From Apostichopus japonicus (taxonomy: Eukaryota > Echinodermata > Holothuroidea > Aspidochirotida > Stichopodidae): DNA of 64,000 nucleotides. Position numbers and translations under genes: made by a program. Below the pieces are notes generated by a model, which saw only the letters and a program-made list of their open reading frames with translations, had not been told where the DNA came from and ran no database searches. Position 1 is the first letter of the stretch. Each line of letters opens with the position of its first letter. Shown here in pieces: positions 11,593 through 22,264 of this stretch. The stretch covers positions 14,599,499 through 14,663,498 of the forward strand of contig NC_092565.1 of assembly GCF_037975245.1 (NCBI RefSeq), given 5' to 3'.

Positions 11593-14095
11593 TACAGTAG
11601 AATGCAAATACGCATGCGTGAAATAAATACTTTGTCACACCTAGAACGTAGAGCGAGAGATTTCCACATTTCCCGCGTACTGAATAAAATATATTGACTC
11701 TGACCAGGAGTTTTTCCATAACAACTCCCTGCTCTGACCCCGGATTTGACCTCCATGCTCCGGATGGCGGGGAACTTTCCGCCGCCGCGTACCGGTTGAA
11801 ATACATTTACCTTCAACCTACATGGTTGATCTTTCTCCAACGTTTAGAAATTCCGACCTTCCAAACAACTACCCTAATGGTAGTAACGATTGATAAGCAG
11901 CAGAGTCAGACAGACATGACTAATTAGTTCGGAAGATAAGTTTAACATTCATTATGCAGCCTTCTGACAGTCGACGATCGAAATAGAGCGGACAGCGTCC
12001 CTCTGGCGTCCCTCTGGAGTGTAGTCTCCATGATAATAATAACATTTTGAAGCCTCTTCCCACAACAGTCGACACTGGAAGTATTAGTTATGCTTTAACC
12101 GAGTTTTGAGGGTGCATGCTGACCGATATATAACATTGTCAACCTGGTCTTCGCTAGTAAATTACCTCCTTTTAAGTAATAAGGGAACATAGATAGGGCC
12201 AGAAATGTTTGTCACTCAACAGAACCACGTTAAAGCTCTTTAAAGAGAACCCGGACACTTTCCACGGTAGGTAGAAAGCAAGGGAAAGTGTCCCTGAGAC
12301 ACTATTCACGCAAATGAGACACTATTTCCTAGTAATAAGTGTCCTACGGACGCCCGGACACTCATTACTGCCACACCCCCACCCACTTTTTGGAAGCTTC
12401 CTACCCCCCTGGTCTATAGCTTAATTACCGCTGTAGGCCTATATGAATTACCACTTCATACTTGTATATGATTCGCTGCGCGAAATTATACTTCTTTGTA
12501 CATAAAGCAGCATTCACATCTATACAAAACTGACTAGCTGAAAGTTTGTAGACCTGCTTGGGAATATCACTTCTGCACTTGAGGGAGTCTCTGAAAAATT
12601 CCATGGAGGGATTTTAAAAAAGAGGTGTGTGGCCCATCGGTTGTAGATGGCGACTCCCGCGTAATGGGTCTGGGGCCATTCAAGAAACATATAATATACG
12701 TTTAGACGTGATGAAATGGTGCATTCTGGCATGGGATATGCATATAGGTTATTAATTATCTCTATAATCACGCAAGGTGCACTAATAACGTACTTCTATT
12801 AAATTTTCTGTGAGGTTGAAGGAGGAAGGGGATATACACCCCCCCCCCACTGTATTCGCGCCTGTAGCCGGATATTGTATGGTCCACAATGTTACTACAT
12901 TGTCGCGAGCTACTGTGAACAGGCGCAGCACCTATTAAGTAGGCTATACTGCTTCAGTCACTGTGTGTATACCTATGCTTTATCATGTGAGTTTCCTGAC
13001 ATGGATCAATAGACTCACACACAAAGTGACCCTGAAATCAAAGTGCGTGTATACACTCAATCTTTGAACAGAGAACAAGAAGGAGTACAAAAGCACCGCT
13101 GTAGATGGTACGTGCATGGAGTTTATAGCTCCATGGTACGTGCAACAGTGCAGCCCTGTTGATAATACACTGAGCTGGTTTATATCATTTTTACAACAGA
13201 TCAAAGCATAATTTGAAATGATTATTCCAGCGCTGTTTGCAAGGTTATCTCGTGCAGATCTGACATGAGTCGGTTATACATGGAGCTTGTGTACTAAACC
13301 TTTTTAGCCTGGTTCGACTCACAATTTGATCATCTGATATAAAGCTTCGTATACCTGAAGATTTGGACGGATATCTCTCACGTGGAACCTGTATGTACAC
13401 ACCTCTGAAGGTAAGGTCGGTATCGGGATATAGCATTGTTGAGAAAAGTTTGTAGTACATGAACTTTGTTGTCTTAGAATGGTTATGAATGGATGTATTG
13501 TAACGAATGAATAAATATATGAACGTAAGCACGAACGAACGGACGGACGGAAGGACGGACGGATGGACGGACGAACGGGCGGACGGGCGGACGGACGAAC
13601 GGACGAACAGACAGAATCCTGGACGTACGAACGAACGAAGGAAGGCATGAATAAATATACTGAATGACTTATAGAGTATCCAAACTGGTCGAGACTAACG
13701 ATAGACTGGATGTAAGAACATTTGCTCCACTACATTAATTGAGCTACTTTTGTGTAGCCAGTTCCAATGGAGAGATACTAGAGCACACTGGTCTATGTTG
13801 AAACAGTGCACATCGATTATTTTTTTTTTATATTCTGTTTTTGTTTTTGTTTAGTAACTTTAGAAGTTCAGATCAGTTTCAATGTAACCATAAACAAAAG
13901 TTAGGCAGTGACGTGGAAAAGTGTTGGCAAAAACCACTGCCCAGATGAAAACCCGGTAGAATAATTTGATTTTAGCTAACCTTAAACAAACGCGTTGCAC
14001 CAGTAAGGACGTACATTTGGGGATTCATTAAAAATAGTGAACTGTAATGTTTTCCATGTTTATGTTTCTTGGATCTAAGCAGGAATTAAGTTGTG
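11593..14095. other. Non-coding stretch between transposon and minisatellite
   Basis: No gene recognised. It holds a small hairpin flanked by 12-bp direct repeats (13105-13144), a GGAC/GGACGAAC-type tract (about 13537-13615) whose Arg-Pro-Ser open frame is an artefact, and a poly-C run near 12839-12849. Distal regulatory sequence for the CYP26-like gene could lie here, but no site can be named. Confidence 0.4.
13105..13144. repeat. Mini-hairpin flanked by 12-bp direct repeats
   Basis: ATGGTACGTGCA occurs at 13105-13116 and again at 13133-13144. It surrounds 16 bases (TGGAGTTTATAGCTCC) that form an imperfect hairpin. The hairpin shares TTTATAGCTCCATGGT with the larger hairpin at 5877-5926. 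It could be a tiny insertion with a target duplication, or a local duplication. Confidence 0.6.
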
Positions 14096-14781
14096 GGCCA
14101 GTAGCTGTATGCGCCAGTAGCTCTATGCGCAAGTAGCTGTATGCGCCAGTAGCTCTATGCGCCAGTAGCTCTATGCGCCAGTAGCTCTATGCGCCAGTAG
14201 CTCTATGTGGCAGTAGCTATATGCGCCAGTAGCTCTATGCGCCAGTAGCTCTATGCACCAGTAGCTCTGTGCACCAATAGCTCTATGCGCCAGTAGCTCT
14301 GTGCGCCAGTAGCTCTGTGCGCCAATAGCTCTATGCGCCAGTAGCTTTATGCGCCAGTAGCTCTATGCGCCAGTAGCTCTATGCGCCAGTAGCTCTATGC
14401 ACCAGTAGCTCTGTGCACCAATAGCTCTATGCGCCAGTAGCTCTATGCGCCAGTAGCTCTATGCGCCAGTAGCTCTATGCGCCAGTAGCTCTGTGCGCCA
14501 GTAGCTCTGTGCGCCAGTAGCTCTGTGCGCCAGTAGCTCTATGCGCCAGTAGCTCTATGCGCCAGTAGCTCTATTCGCCAGTAGCTTGATGCTCCAGTGG
14601 CGCTATGCGCCAGTAGCTCTGTGCGCCAGTAGCTCTGTGCGCCAGTAGCTCTATGCGCCAGTAGCTCTATGCGCCAGTAGCTCTGTGCACCAGTAGCTCT
14701 GTGTGCCAGTAGTTCTATGCGCCAGTAGCTCTATGCGCCAGTAGCTCTATGGGCCAGTATAGCTCTATGCGCCAGTAGCTT
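14096..14781. repeat. 16-bp minisatellite, about 43 copies
   Basis: The unit is GCCAGTAGCTCTATGC. Variants at a few positions (CTGTGC, CACCA, CAATAG) form patches, which suggests internal homogenisation of neighbouring units. It ends about 330 bp before the start codon of the CYP26-like gene, so it lies in or near its promoter. Confidence 0.95.
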
Positions 14782-15110
14782 ATTGTGTTTTTTTCAGCTG
14801 ATTTACTTTGCTCTGGGATATATACCTGTGGCTCAGGTCTGTTTAATTCTTAGATTTTACATTAATCAGTCAGTACACACAATAATTGTGTTAAAGCTTA
14901 AACAGTAATTTCCCACTTATTTGAGTTTCTTCCAATTTTAGTGGAAGAAACTTGTTTTTTCGACGGTCCGCGTTTTTTTCCGCCTTGGAAAATACTTGCG
15001 AATCCTGTCCGTATTTAGACAATTACTATTACTACGTATGTCTCGACAAATCTTAATTTTTTTTTCCAAAAATTTTCCTGTTACTGTTTTAGTTCATTTC
15101 ATAAATTACA

Positions 15111-18100
15111 ATGGACGGTTATTTGGAGGTGCTTGGTCTTCTACGGATGCCTGTATTAATCATCGTTACATCATACATTATTGCTGCGGCCGTATATAAC
15201 TGTTGGTACTACTACGTTATTTACTCTGGAATTGATCGAAATTGTAAAGCACCATTACCTCCTGGTGGAATGGGATGGCCTGTGATCGGAGAATCATTCA
15301 AACTTTTAACACAGGTAATTATTATTATTATTATTATTATTTTTTTGGAGAAAGTTTAATGTCGTGCACACCAAAAATGTAAATTTGCTGCTCTTTTACA
15401 CAAATTGATTTGCAAAATGATTTGTAAAAATCAGTTTCTTTTCCTAATAAAATAATATTTCGAGTTAAATTACAACATACTGATGCTGGAGGTTTCGTTC
15501 TTTGAGAAGCCATACACCGTTCAGATTGTTACGGTTATCATTTGATTTCCTTTTCTTCACTTGACAGGGTTCTAAGTTTTATACCGAAAAATTTCAACGT
15601 AACAACTGCAGGATGTTCAAAACACATTTGTTTGGCAGACCTACCATACGTATATATGGAGCAGAAAACCTTCATACCATTCTCCACGGGGAGAACAATA
15701 TTGTTGAATCTCAGGTATATTGCCGTCCCCTATTAAAAAAAAAGAGAGAAAAAGTGTGGAATTCACTTCAGCGTCTTAGTTTGGTGAAGAGTTTTCCTCG
15801 TCTCTAATGTAATATCTATGTACATACTATATATAGGCCTATACCGTGGTACAGGAAGTTTCAGCTTTTGGTGGGGGTTGAATTTTATATTTATAGGTAA
15901 CGAATGATGCATCAACGCAGTTAAGTGGGAGGGAGCGGGGGGGGGGGAGAGACATATAGACTGCTGCCCACTTGAAAATTCAACTGCCTTTCCATCCCAT
16001 TATTTCGTCTGTGATTTACCGTACACATACTCATTTGTAAACCTATACCGGTAGACCCACATCCTTAGCATATATTGTGAAAATTGCTTGACCGGCATTC
16101 TTTGAGTTATGATATTCCTTCGACTTCGAGAGTCAGATTTCAAAGCATTGACCAATATCCCCGGGGCAGGGGAGGTAGTAGCAACCCCCCTCTTCCCATG
16201 CAGGAGCAGGTGTGAGATAATAGTAACTGTAAATATAAGTTGATTCTTAATCAATCTCGGTCATTCTAGCAATTTCCTTGACCTACACAGTGGCCTCAGA
16301 GTACCAGAAACCTCCTGGGTAACGTCTTGACCCTGTCCTCGGGCGATCGCCATACCATGCTACGGAGGTACGTCTCCAGAGCGTTTACCCATGAGGCGCT
16401 ACAGGGGTACGTTGAACTTTCCTTGGTGAGTGGTCTTAATGTTTACTTCCTGAAGTTTAATGTCTATTTATGATTTTGTTTATGATCACGTTGAATCCAA
16501 AGTTATTATGTATGTGGTTCATCAAGTGTTACCAAGTTCGCCTTGGTCCATGTGATGACGTCATACCGGTTCATTAATTACTGTTACTGGTATTATTTTT
16601 TTTCTTGCTGCCTGTTTCGTTTCAGTGTCTCAGCTGACAGGGAAATGATTATTATGAAGTATTCAGATAAATTAAATATACGAGGTTCTTAAGGGCTATA
16701 CATGGACATATTTAAAGACGAACAAAAGGATGGATAATCGTGGTGGTTGGGGGGGGGGGGCGGGGAGGAAAGGGGCGTGCGGGTGCTGTAAATTCTTCAC
16801 AATATACCTATAAAGGCAGGCTTCGAACGAATTTACCAATCTTTTGGTTGAGGAATGCCCCCAATTCAAACCACCCCACCTGTTACACTTCATTTTTACA
16901 ATGCCGTGTGTATAGCTTAAACTTACGTTTAATTTAGATAAATATTATATATATTATTACTTTACTTTCTTTTCAAAGCCTTTGATACAAGATGGTATTG
17001 ATTCATGGTGCACGGAAAAGTCCGTTTTGGCGTTCGATGCTACCAGGAGGCTACTGTTTGACATCGCCGCTGTTGTACTATGTGGATTTGACCATAAGGA
17101 AATAGAGGGAGGTGAAATGGCAGACACTTTCATGGACTTTACCAAAGGATTCTTCACCCTACCTTTCGATTTACCAGGCACACCATATAGAAAGGTAGAA
17201 AATGCAGAATCTTTTCTAATTCCTTATTCAAGAAGTTATAAGATTATCAAGTTACTTATGACTTGGCCTATTTATACTCAGTACAGGTGTGCATATTAGT
17301 ATTTACTATACTAAGACAAGAATAAATCAGTAGGGACGCCAAATCTACCAGATCCGAAGGTCATAGTATACACCCGTCGACGTTGTTTTCTTTGAAGAGT
17401 GCGTGAGGTTGAGGTAAGGGGGGGGGGGGGGGTTCGTGAGCAATTGGCATTTTGGACATAGATCAATAATTATGGTTGCATTATTGTAATAGAGTAATAT
17501 AGTAAACACAATTATAAGTGCCTTATATTACGTAATTTGGGACTGACTTCAACTTGGATCATAACGGTGAATGATAGTCATCAGCTTACGTAGATAACAT
17601 GTTGCAATCGCGTATATGGAATCCTTTGAAGTAGGGTTTTTTTTTATAAGGGGGGAGGGGAGGGTTGGGGAGGGGTTTCAGGGTTGCGATGAGCGGTATT
17701 CTTGTGAAGTTTATATAATTCTTTACAGATATACCGTACACAGTGTAAACAGTATATATATTCAGAGGGATGTAACTTTACCAATTTGTGGGGTGGATAC
17801 CAACATCCGGTCCACCTCTCTCTACCCGATCCCATTCTTATTTTTAAATTGTGTTTGGTGAAACCAGTTCCGAAGATGAGCACTTGAAGGAAAGACTTTT
17901 GGAATAAAATTCACGAAGATTATACCTTTGTTTAATCGATAGAAATGAAAACTAAAATCAATGCAATAGACTTTAGTTTACTTTGCGCTATGATCACAGC
18001 CCGATTAACTTTGCGTGATTTACATTTCCCCGTTTTTCTCCTTTATAGGCATTACTGGCCAAGAAGATTCTACTTTCTCGATTAGACTCGGTAGTCGAGA

Positions 18101-19476
18101 GAAAGATGAAGACATCTCCAGAGGAGGACACTCAGGATGCTCTGAGGATTTTAATGGATCATGTCGATGAGGAGGCTGAGGGTGGTCACATGACTACCGA
18201 ATCACTCAAAGCGGATATGGTTGACCTATTAAATGCAGGCTTTAATACGACCTCCAGCGCTGCGACAACATTGCTGTATCATATCAGTAGGAACCCGGAT
18301 CTGTTAAAGAATATACGTCAAGAACTTATCCAGTCAGGACTTATTGACCGGCGCAATGGTCTGACCTTTGACCGATTAGTAGAATGTAAATATCTCACAA
18401 ACGTTGTCCGTGAAGGTTTGAGAATAGCGCCACCAGTAGGAGGTGGCTTTAGAAAAGTTCTGAAGACGTTTGAGCTGGAGGTGAGTTTACCTCTAAATCA
18501 TTTTCGAATACTTTGTTACGTACTTGTTACGTACTTTGAAAATTTGCAGTGTATATGTCCCCCACTATTGACACGAACCAATTGGAACCATGGCGTGACA
18601 GTTTAATCTTCCATGCAAGGTTCAACAAGATTTTAAAAACTATCCGTGGTTGATTGATTGTCAGAACAATATGTGTTTCTTTGTTAGTTTGAATTGAGTC
18701 ACCTTAAAGGCATTCCGCAGTGAACTGCTTCTCACACTGGTTGATTGTAACAGAATAACTTCATTGACAACCTTATATCGAGACTTCCAAACATTTTTCT
18801 GTGAATGGAACAACAGGTGCTTGCTTTCAAAATCTCAACAAATTAAGCACAAGATACTTCAGTTTGTGACCTTTTGCTTTCCCGTTTTGAATCAACAACG
18901 CAACAACAAATGTTGAGATCACATGTAGCCTCTATTTGCACTGGAAAATTATATAATCCTTTTCTTAAAAGACAAGCAACCCCACCCTCACCCCACCCCC
19001 ATCCCTCAGCCCTTAATTTTGGCTACAGTACTGTACGTATCGGCAAAATATAAGTAAAGTGGTGAGTGACAGTATATACGCAATGAGACGATGCTTTCAC
19101 ATTTATTTTTGTTTTCTTACAGGGATACCAGATTCCACAAGGGTGGACGGTACTCTATAGTATTCGCGATACCCTCTCCTTCTCCGACAGTTATTTTGAC
19201 CGGGACCAGTTTGACCCGGATCGATTCTCTCCAGAACGCAAAGAAGACCAAATCGGCGGTCGATACAACTACCCGATCTTCGGTGGTGGTTCTCGATCTT
19301 GCATGGGTAAACAATTCGCCCAGCTCATCCTTCGTATTTTATTGGTTGAACTAGCACGAACGTGCGAAGTAGAACCACTCGCCAAGGACGTTCAGTTCAA
19401 TTTCCTACCGATACCTCACCCGGTCAACGGATTACCATTAAAATTTAACAGATTATCTCCTGATGACGTCATATAA
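15111..19476 (+). CDS. CYP26: Cytochrome P450 family 26-like, six exons, complete
   Basis: Exons are 15111-15314, 15568-15714, 16291-16425, 16979-17194, 18049-18480 and 19123-19476. All introns are GT-AG and phase 0, giving 495 residues. The family oxidises retinoic acid at the ER membrane to terminate its signal. An N-terminal membrane anchor (about 13-38) is followed by the hinge PLPPGGMGWP (48-57). The exon-2 block MFKTHLFGRPT, WPQSTRNLLG at the start of exon 3 and the exon-5 layout match CYP26. The K-helix EGLR is 356-359, PDRF is 410-413, and the heme loop FGGGSRSCMG has its ligand at Cys438. One oddity is that the I-helix reads AGFNTT (297-302), with Asn300 where P450s usually have Asp or Glu before the Thr (GGHETT in vertebrate CYP26A1). 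The start is the first Met that opens the anchor. CYP26 is favoured over CYP120-like on overall pattern; the exact subfamily is not decided. Confidence 0.88.
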
Positions 19477-19749
19477 GTGCCATAAAACTGAGATACGGCA
19501 TGCATGGTCACCATGGCAACTGACAGGTTGGATGGTATATTCAGGATATGCACTGGTACTGTCATCCAGACGTATCGGTTAACAATGTTTCCACCAGGAA
19601 TACACCCGTTAGGAAGGAGAGCGGATTATATATGCTTATGCATCCTCATGCACCCTGCAAAAATATCGTCAATTGCGTATTACTGTTTGAGACCGATTCT
19701 CAATATATAGCATTGTTTCATTTATTCCATGAATCCATTGTTTTGCAAC

Positions 19750-19755
19750 ATTAAA
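19750..19755 (+). terminator. Candidate poly(A) signal ATTAAA of CYP26-like gene
   Basis: ATTAAA lies 274 bases after the stop codon and is followed by an AT-rich stretch. It is the first reasonable signal in the 3' flank, and canonical AATAAA is not seen nearer. Confidence 0.35.
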
Positions 19756-19776
19756 TGTTATATACTGCTAAAGTTC

Positions 19777-20563
19777 CATGACCTTTATAAGGTGGAAGTA
19801 TTATACCACTAACTACAACGACAGGCTCTTCTGTTTATAATTGAAAATGACTAACCCAAGGATGTGAAATAATGTGGCAGCTTCTCTGAGAAATGGCCAC
19901 CCATACCCCCCCCCCCCACCCCACGTTCCTCACAAATGTTCTATTGTACATTCCAAAGAAATTTCATGGTCAGGGTCAACTAAAATTCATATAGCAATGT
20001 AATTCTTTATCTGAAACGATTTAAATTTTTCATTTTGTAATATTATGTAAAAACATTCAGTGTTCATGTTTTCTTTCCTTCAACTCTCTTTGCGTGTTTG
20101 GAAAATACTAATTTGCATAATAGAAAATATATATACATAGAAAACTTCATTTGCAATAGATCAAAATGTCCTTATTCCCTACGATTTTCCGTTTCGCTTT
20201 CTTCTATTATGGCCACGTCGTTTTGATACACGGTGCAAGTCTCGACTGACCAACTAATTTCCGATTGACTCAATCAACTACTAATTCCTCGGTGAAATAC
20301 TCCATTGGTTTCCAATCAAATTCATTTTTCCCAACTGTGAATCAGTCGTTATCCGTACATTCTCAGTTAAGCTCTCGTATTTCCCTAAGGTCACTGGTAG
20401 CATCTCTCAGTTCAGTAGAAGAATTACATGACTATGTAACTAGGACATTGCACTTCTAACTTGCAATGTTTGGTTTTCTGAAAGGGATAACTAATGGAGA
20501 TACTCTTACCGGCCTTGCAAAATTGTGAGAGGGACCGCGGATTGCAAAGTCGGCAATGCCTAT
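19777..20563. other. Non-coding stretch downstream of CYP26-like gene
   Basis: No gene recognised. Contains a poly-C run near 19905-19917. Short open frames here have no family resemblance. Confidence 0.4.
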
Positions 20564-21625
20564 AACGCTTCTCGGCCTTTTGGTTATGATCATGTGTAGT
20601 ATCTGTTCCCTTTCGAGGGGAATGGTGATGCGCACCTGACGATGATCACACAGTCATAGTCCCGATGGCGTAATTTTTTTTCCTAGGAGGGTTAGGGTAA
20701 TTATCATATATAGGCGTATCCAAACCCTCGCGCTTGCGTGTTACTCGTATAAAGTTTATAGCTAGTAGTAGTAGTCGTACATACAGTGTGTGCGACGCGA
20801 TTCACGTTTTGCACACATATATACGTATATGCGTTCGTGCAACAATGGAGACCTGTTCGACTGACAATCCTTGCGCCAATCTTCAGCTGGAATCTCGCCC
20901 TAGATGTAAAGTTACTCGATACAATTGCATTTACTAAAGTAATTCTCTCACCCAGATTTTAGACACAATGTACGGATTTCATCTGTCGTCATCATTGTGC
21001 GCGACTGACATTAATTTAATGATTTGGTTAATGTTAATCTGCTAGCCTACATTACATGTATTTCTAGCTTCACGGTAAACTTTAATGTTACGGTAAAGTG
21101 TAACATGTACATGATACTGATATAGTAGGCCTACATACAAACTTAAGCCTGCTTTTATGAACTATCAGTCATTCGGTACTTTATCTGCTTTGCATCATTG
21201 TTTAATTGTACAAATGAAAAATAATTATGTGATGATATTGAGGGTGACGATTTGATCGCGCTTTAATTTGTATTTCATTCACTTATTTTATTCAATTCTC
21301 ACTTGGTAATCCTTGGCCAAAAAGGCAAACTGCATTGTAAAACTGTACAGCGGAGATCTATTGCGTTGTACAGCGTACATACTGCCCACGTACACCCGGC
21401 CCACACATGTGTATTACAGCGAGCGATGAGTAACGCGTGTCTATGGGTAACACGCATGCGCGAGGGTTTGGATACGCCTATATATGATAATTACCCCTAA
21501 CCCTCCTAGGAAAAGAAATTACGCGTCCCGATGCAAGGGGACTGGGGTTAGAAGCGGATCAGTCGTTCAGTAGTTTGGTTTTCGTGCCCAGGTTCTTTCC
21601 TGGGCGACTTTTTCTTAAAAAGTAT
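20564..21625 (+). mobile_element. U2-snRNA-headed retroposon, copy A (split)
   Basis: The first ~43 bases reproduce the 5' end of U2 snRNA (GCTTCTCGGCCTTTTGG, then GTGTAGTATCTGTTC including the branch-site-pairing GTAGTA). The rest is not U2. It folds into short hairpins such as CAGTCCC/GGGACTG and GCCCAGG/CCTGGGC, and ends TTTTTCTTAAAAAGTAT. The unit is 20564-20667 plus 21534-21625, about 196 bp once the transposon insertion is removed. A 9-bp direct repeat CTATAACGC at 20560-20568 and 21628-21636 could be a retroposition target duplication. The sister copy is at 51293-51487. SINEs with snRNA-derived heads are known. Alternatives are a U2 pseudogene chimera or an unusual structured RNA. Confidence 0.7.
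20668..21524. mobile_element. 857-bp TIR transposon inside the U2-headed unit
   Basis: The ends are inverted copies of about 78 bp, starting GCGTAATTT and containing CCTAGGAGGGTTAGGG and GGCGTATCCAAACCCTCGCG, about 95% identical by eye. A perfect 9-bp target duplication GTCCCGATG sits at 20659-20667 and 21525-21533. The sister retroposon at 51293-51487 has GTCCCGATG once, with no insert, confirming the insertion. Internal open frames are short and unrecognised, so the element is non-autonomous. The 9-bp duplication points to Mutator-like or a similar superfamily. Confidence 0.9.
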
Positions 21626-21636
21626 GACTATAACGC

Positions 21637-22163
21637 GGATCACAAAGCTGTTAATTCCTATTACGGTTTGATTCGTCCAACACAGCAGCGTGCAGAAACG
21701 TACTCAAAGCCGAAGCCAAATTGAATTAATCAGAACACACATCCGAAGACTTTGTCTGCTAAGTCAGAGCCGTATATAGAGATATACGGCTCTGTGCTAA
21801 GTCAGAGCCATACGGCTCTGTGCTAAGTGCATCAATACCGCCCTCATTTCCTTTCGGTAAAGTTTTCATTCTGTAGTTTTCATCTCTTACAGTGAGTACA
21901 TTGGTATTAGTTGCTTTTACTAAACCAAAATTGTTCTCATTTTTTAGTCCTCCCCTTAAGTAAAATTATGACGTCTCATTAGGAATGTGTAGCCTAGACC
22001 AGAGCGATGTTTACATGTCCTTTCTACACTTCCGTAGAAGCTCAATTTGCGGTTGGAATTAACTTCAAGTTGGACCCTGGGACAAACTTCGTACTGTAGC
22101 TAGCTCGAAATTTTTGCTCCCCTGTGCAAAAATTCTAGCTCGGAGTTACGTGGCAGTGTAGTA
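21637..22163. other. Non-coding stretch with small hairpins upstream of AKR copy 1
   Basis: At 21767-21833 the blocks AGAGCCGTATA/TATACGGCTCT and AGAGCCATACGGCTCT form stacked hairpins joined by the repeated TGCTAAGT. No gene is seen. The promoter of AKR copy 1 presumably lies near 22100-22260, but no TATA box could be assigned. Confidence 0.45.
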
Positions 22164-22264
22164 TAGTGGTAGATCGAACAAAGACAGAAGTGTGCTGTAG
22201 TATTGAGAAAAGTCAAATGTTCCGATTGGTTTTAAGAATTGCAAGAACTAGCAGATTGTATTAG

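Noticed and set aside
13319..13648. Arg/Pro/Ser-rich open frame on the minus strand
   Set aside because: Produced by GGACGGACGAAC repeats; no start context, no splice partners, no family resemblance.
14096..14781. CRISPR-like array (regular short repeats)
   Set aside because: Units are contiguous 16-mers with no spacers, in a eukaryotic genome; this is a minisatellite.
12900..15110. Retinoic-acid response element (DR5/DR2) upstream of the CYP26-like gene
   Set aside because: Only isolated AGTTCA-like half-sites were seen (for example near 13865 and 15090), with no correctly spaced pair.
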